The translations under genes and the position numbers were made by a program. DNA of 64,000 nt from Brugia malayi (Eukaryota; Nematoda; Chromadorea; Rhabditida; Onchocercidae), in contig NW_025062476.1 of the NCBI RefSeq assembly GCF_000002995.4, positions 9,112,501 to 9,176,500 of the forward strand, in the 5' to 3' direction. Below, piece after piece: positions 61,501 to 64,000 of the stretch (positions are counted from its first letter, which is position 1; each line of letters starts with the position of its first letter). A model generated the notes under the pieces. The model was given only the letters and a program-made list of their open reading frames with translations. It made no database searches and was not told the origin of the DNA.

Positions 61501-64000
61501 CAAAACTTTTATTGAACAGGCAATGATCGATGAATAAAGGCTTATTTTTTAACTTATTAAGTAGCGGCAAATTTTAGAAGCTCAGACTACTATTATTGGA
61601 GTATTATTCAGATATACTAACTTTTATTAACTATAGAAGAAAGGCTGCACTTTAATTAGCGACAGTTAATTTGGAAGGGTTCACGTCAAATATAAGGACT
61701 TCTATTTACCTACGAATAAATAAAATGATATTGGAGATAATGTACATTGATTAATTGATGAGGTTTTTAAATTTTATTTTACTATAGAAATATAAATAAT
61801 GCAAGTGCACAGCATCCTATCTTAGCAGTTATGGGTCTTTTTGAAATGATCCAAATTTTAAATTCAGAATTTCCTTTGCACTTTGTAAATAATGCCTTTG
61901 ATTAAGGCTAATTGCTATTCATTTCATGAGACATTTGTAGGAATTTCAACGAACTGGTCGTATTATGCAGTATGATGATGTCCCATGTTCTAATGTTAAG
62001 AGTGGAAATAGGAACTGTCTACGGAATCTTAATAAATATGGTTGTCGATGCCTGAATGAATACCAACCACCGGAATACATCCAGCAAGGTTATTACACTG
62101 AACATGGAATAAGAATTGTAACAAATGGAAAAAGGAAAGAGAAAAATTCCTTGAAAGTAAACATAAGCTACCCTCTTCATTTTTTGTAGAAAGCCATTTT
62201 CAATCTGCATTAATATTGCAAAATGGCAGCTATATTCCTTCTTGATAAATTCTTCTTGAATTTCTAGAAATTTTTTTTTTTTTGATTTTTGTACAAAGCA
62301 TTTTGAAATTCATATTTATTGGTTGGGTTTGGCAGTGCATAAATTTCATCTTTTTTCCACTTACCTTTCTTTCTTCTGTTTCTATTATAGACCATTTATT
62401 TTATTATTGCTAACTATGAAAGTTGGAGTTTTTAAAATTTTTAATTTGAATTTGGATTTTTTGTCAATTTCCATATCATTGCTTGGATGAAGGGAGTACC
62501 AAATATTTAAAGCACAATTAGTTTTAACTACAAGAAATTGATACAGTTATTTCTTCTTTACAACTCAAGTTCTGAAATCGAATAGTGAAATAAGGATGGG
62601 ATTGAAGATTACTTCAGTATCCAATTTTATTCTTAAAAAATGGTAATAACTGGTTTTTTCCGTCATATTATTCTGATCAAATTTATCATTTTGCCAAGCA
62701 TTGCCAAGAGGTCACAATTTTTATTTCGAGGTCTAAATCCTTTGATTTTTGTCTATGATCGTGAAAACAGGAAAAGAGGGAGCAGAGCTGTTATGAATAT
62801 CTGAATTTTACATTTTTCAAGAAAAACACTATAAATATATTTGGAAATCTAAGTTTTCTTCTTACATCCATCGCTTATTAGATTTTTGGAAATATAGATT
62901 AATACCTGGATATATTCTACTTCCAATGAACGATAACTTATCAACAGACTTGCTGGGTCAGTTTTTTTCATATCAAAGTTCCAGTGTTTCAATTCTTAAA
63001 ATTATTTCTAGATGAGAAAGCAGGTGCAGATCCGAACGATAGCCTCCTACTTGATGGACGAAACGAATATGCTTTAGTTAAAAAGATGATTTCAAAGTAT
63101 GAATCATCGTTATTTGGTTATGAAATCATATTTTTTAATTCACTAGTTAAACATATTTTGCAGTGTTAAAAGTAGTACAAGTCTTATTGCAACCATCTTT
63201 TTTGTTCACAAAATATTATCCTGCGATCGAATGTTAGGAACATGCATTAAGTGTAGTATTCTCTACCAGTGTAATATGTAATCAGTTGATTATAGATTTA
63301 TATTCACACATGAGTGAGTCGATAAAATAAAGTACTTGAAGTTAAAACCTGTTGACAAGTTTATTCCTTAACACTTTATAATTTCTTGGGATCGGAAATG
63401 ACAGCAATGCTTCATGTTTTAGAGAACATCCATTTCCTTGCTGTTCTTGATAAAGCTTACACCAAACACAAAAATTTTTTTTTATCTCCTTTTTAGGAGA
63501 CGTTCGAAAATATTGACAGACTATCAGTTTATGATCAAAACGAACAAATCAGAAGGTTTAATCTGGTGGGAAAGTAAGAGGCATATGATCCGTTCTAATT
63601 ATATAGCAATATTTGTCCTCGCTGGACGACTTGGTTTTGCTATAAATTTGGGCAGCAGTCCAAAAGTTAAAGTAATTGGATCAAACACAATTGTAAATGA
63701 TAATCGGTGGCACAGTGTTGCGCTTTTACGGTTTCTTTTCACTTTTCATTTTTACTCTTAATTTTCGGTTGAAAATTTCACTTATTTCTTTCATAACATC
63801 ACTTATCCTGTGAGTTGATGTGACTGATCTTTGAGTAATTATGCACCATACTTTAAGTAATTTCAGGGAGAAGCGAAAGTCGTTGCTAATTGTGGACAAT
63901 GAAAAAATAACTTATATTTCTCCATCCCGTACTGCGGAGTTAATGACTGATGGAATTATTTGGATTGGCAAGTTTCTTTCTTTACAGAAACTAAAGTTGT
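42477..64000 (+). CDS. agr-1: Agrin (extracellular matrix proteoglycan core protein), 3' partial
   Basis: Secreted matrix protein; in vertebrates agrin organises synapses and basement membranes. At least 32 exons, all phase-consistent, give about 1,513 residues before the window ends: 42477-42665, 44227-44319, 44819-44954, 46519-46554, 46847-46898, 47239-47399, 48960-49205, 49526-49655, 49908-49990, 50218-50342, 50718-50808, 51128-51340, 51708-51812, 51959-52164, 52417-52540, 54462-54620, 54688-54853, 55219-55451, 55819-56013, 56463-56566, 56836-56936, 57445-57663, 57917-58026, 58581-58691, 59113-59142, 59448-59703, 60452-60563, 60884-61036, 61941-62088, 63012-63096, 63497-63730 and 63867-edge. 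Order: signal peptide, NtA-like domain, seven Kazal/follistatin modules, two laminin EGF, an eighth Kazal, a six-Cys module, LamG1, EGF, LamG2, EGF-like, LamG3. No SEA domain is seen. Four acceptors are GAG or AAG. Most module borders fall on phase-1 introns. Orthology to agr-1 is inferred from this order. Confidence 0.92.
43718..43742. repeat. (TTTA)n microsatellite in agrin intron 1
   Basis: About six tandem TTTA units. Confidence 0.85.
46251..46353. repeat. Degenerate TTTAAATCT/TCTAACTTTAAG repeat
   Basis: Several imperfect copies of a short TTTAA-containing unit in agrin intron 3. No coding potential. Confidence 0.6.
50536..50590 (+). pseudogene. Relic of a duplicated Kazal half-exon
   Basis: An acceptor-like CTTTTTTACAG followed by ATGAAAATCCATGTAAATTG closely matches the start of the real module-4 exon at 50218, including the preceding T-rich tract. 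The match fades after about 45 bases into A-rich sequence and the frame reaches a stop without the remaining cysteines. It lies in the intron between the two halves of module 4. Confidence 0.7.
50941..50994. repeat. Two tandem copies of a 27-base unit
   Basis: AGTGTAATTTTATTAATTAG and AGTGTAACTTTATTAATTAG begin two adjacent units in agrin intron 11. Confidence 0.8.
53607..53928 (+). pseudogene. Decayed Kazal module inside agrin
   Basis: After a strong acceptor (TTTTCTTTTCAG) the sequence starts in the usual phase-1 manner (G|AT, D-A-S-C-Q-A-K) and then meets TGA at 53627 and TAA at 53648, with CSSFAQCDC beyond. In another frame from 53770 it reads CMRCNFNCPARNDMGAICGF, then YGEAYNWTCFIDLASCK, a TAG at 53887, and QEPIYQMTQTHLC. 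This is the back half of a Kazal module with correct cysteine order. Multiple stops plus at least one frameshift show it is dead. It lies between live module 7 and the first laminin EGF exon. Confidence 0.8.
54462..54853 (+). other. agr-1: Agrin laminin-type EGF pair
   Basis: Exons 16 and 17, residues about 664-771. Each carries the eight-Cys laminin EGF pattern (ECSCNRVGSYSNICDQHGQC, CRCLPGVSGKKCDHCASGFW; then CGCSVFGSSRFDCEQSSGRC, CQCKSDSYGIKCDACD). They follow the Kazal array, as in other agrins. Confidence 0.9.
55219..56013 (+). other. agr-1: Agrin Kazal 8 and a six-Cys EB/EGF-like module
   Basis: Exon 18 encodes a full Kazal module (KDCSELRCHHGAVC, then ICGSDGNTYDNICELQ). Its first cysteine is kept only if the AAG acceptor at 55216-55218 is used rather than the CAG a few bases downstream. 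Exon 19 opens with a dibasic-rich stretch (MQRRRERKLD) and then C-x5-C-x6-C-x10-C-x-C-x12-C, an EB- or EGF-like pattern. Vertebrate agrins carry a SEA domain about here; none is seen. Confidence 0.8.
55552..55590. repeat. (TA)n microsatellite in agrin intron 18
   Basis: Alternating T/A run of about 38 bases. Confidence 0.9.
56463..58026 (+). other. agr-1: Agrin LamG domain 1
   Basis: Exons 20-23, residues about 915-1092. Seen: SWLLDGSSGMQIIIRK, TYNTSGVLLYSGLNKMNDFI, a VDDFAP turn, PVYLGYTP and NFTGCLSNIFINGREI, the usual order of LamG strands ending in the conserved F-x-G-C and I-x-I-N-G. Confidence 0.85.
57301..57412. repeat. Five tandem copies of a ~22-base unit
   Basis: CATCTGTCTATGTACAAGCC repeats five times with spacers of 1-6 bases; the last copy diverges at its 3' end. 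It sits in the agrin intron just before exon 22. The frame is open but has no domain meaning. Confidence 0.95.
58308..58430. repeat. Intronic duplicated segment, copy A
   Basis: Resembles 59288-59392: TTGCACGGTAACATTATTTT versus TTGCATGATAACATTAATTT, then GGATATAATAACT versus GGATATGATAACT, and TTCGAGATTTCTCG versus TTCGAGATTTCTTG. Both copies precede an agrin exon. Confidence 0.7.
58581..59142 (+). other. agr-1: Agrin EGF-like module between LamG1 and LamG2
   Basis: Exons 24 and 25, residues about 1093-1139: HCSQNICVKSCLNGNSC, then PLCQCIQHFNGQLCEQQICR. Exon 25 is only 30 bases; its donor (AGAA|gtagtg) is the only one that connects in phase to LamG2. Confidence 0.7.
59288..59392. repeat. 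Intronic duplicated segment, copy B
   Basis: Partner of 58308-58430, with a short internal deletion. It ends shortly before agrin exon 26. Confidence 0.7.
59448..61036 (+). other. agr-1: Agrin LamG domain 2
   Basis: Exons 26-28, residues about 1140-1313. Seen: LNHAVPLFAGDGFLSE, IEIWLKAMNPDGLVFYW, DGYFIALVLIF, WNFGSGIIYSRSTASVLND, QFHSIHFEKYFRSGSLQVND, VIFIGGVPNKT and PFRGAIQRLTINGHRF. In place of the usual G-C near the end there is G-A (FRGAIQRL). Confidence 0.85.
61941..62088 (+). other. agr-1: Agrin degenerate EGF-like module
   Basis: Exon 29, residues about 1314-1362: VPCSNVKSGNRNCLRNLNKY, then GCRCLNEYQPPEY. Only four cysteines are visible, fewer than the six of a standard EGF. Confidence 0.7.
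63012..64000 (+). other. agr-1: Agrin LamG domain 3, cut by window edge
   Basis: Exons 30-32, residues from about 1363. Seen: LLLDGRNEYALVKKM, TNKSEGLIWWESKRHM, YIAIFVLAGRLGFAINLG, VNDNRWHSVALLR, KSLLIVDNEKITYISPSR and GIIWIGKFLSLQ. The frame stays open to the last base, so the domain end, stop codon and 3'UTR lie outside. Confidence 0.85.

Noticed and set aside
1..64000. tRNA, rRNA, CRISPR arrays, complete transposons
   Set aside because: I looked for tRNA T-loop motifs, regularly spaced repeats and transposase-like frames and saw none; sensitivity by eye is limited.

Overview
The window is AT-rich eukaryotic DNA with short, mostly phase-1, multi-exon genes, nematode-style splice sites (GT donors, TTTCAG-type acceptors) and likely trans-splice acceptors just upstream of some start codons. 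The protein set (an AST-1-like ETS factor, a Jun bZIP factor, a nematode-type agrin) points to a nematode. The composition and long AT-rich introns suggest a filarial or other clade III worm, but this is inference. From memory, the C. elegans homologues ast-1, jun-1 and agr-1 all lie on chromosome II, which fits an ancestral linkage group.

Layout. (1) 1-11,100: four small genes I do not recognise. Three encode single-pass membrane proteins followed by a lysine/arginine/serine-rich tail (about <22-3501 +, 4590-5107 +, 8801-11028 -). The fourth is a secreted acidic Ala/Glu-rich protein (6423-6965 -). (2) 11,029-15,427: no gene I can support; it holds a perfect 26-bp palindrome. (3) 15,428-22,640 +: an eight-exon FLI1/ERG-class ETS factor with GGAA cores just upstream. 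(4) 25,389-27,085 +: a three-exon TMEM53/DUF829 protein whose second intron is a GC-AG intron. (5) 27,086-32,599: a long gene-free stretch whose GC-richer part carries a CRE and two AP-1 elements upstream of jun. (6) 32,600-39,320 +: a seven-exon Jun. (7) 42,477->64,000 +: at least 32 exons of agrin, continuing off the right edge. It has an NtA-like domain, seven Kazal/follistatin modules, two laminin EGF modules, an eighth Kazal, a six-Cys module, then LamG-EGF-LamG-EGF-LamG.

The genes share no obvious pathway. The ETS and Jun genes are nuclear transcription factors, each with candidate binding sites for its own family upstream. TMEM53 is an alpha/beta-hydrolase-like membrane protein and agrin is an extracellular matrix protein. 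The most informative observations are: a decayed Kazal module exactly where a further follistatin repeat would sit in agrin; a second, half-exon Kazal relic; clustered non-canonical splice sites; the left-end set of small membrane/basic-tail genes; and two perfect palindromes plus a long intronic hairpin. All exon models were built by hand from reading frame, splice phase and domain continuity, without alignment or transcript data.
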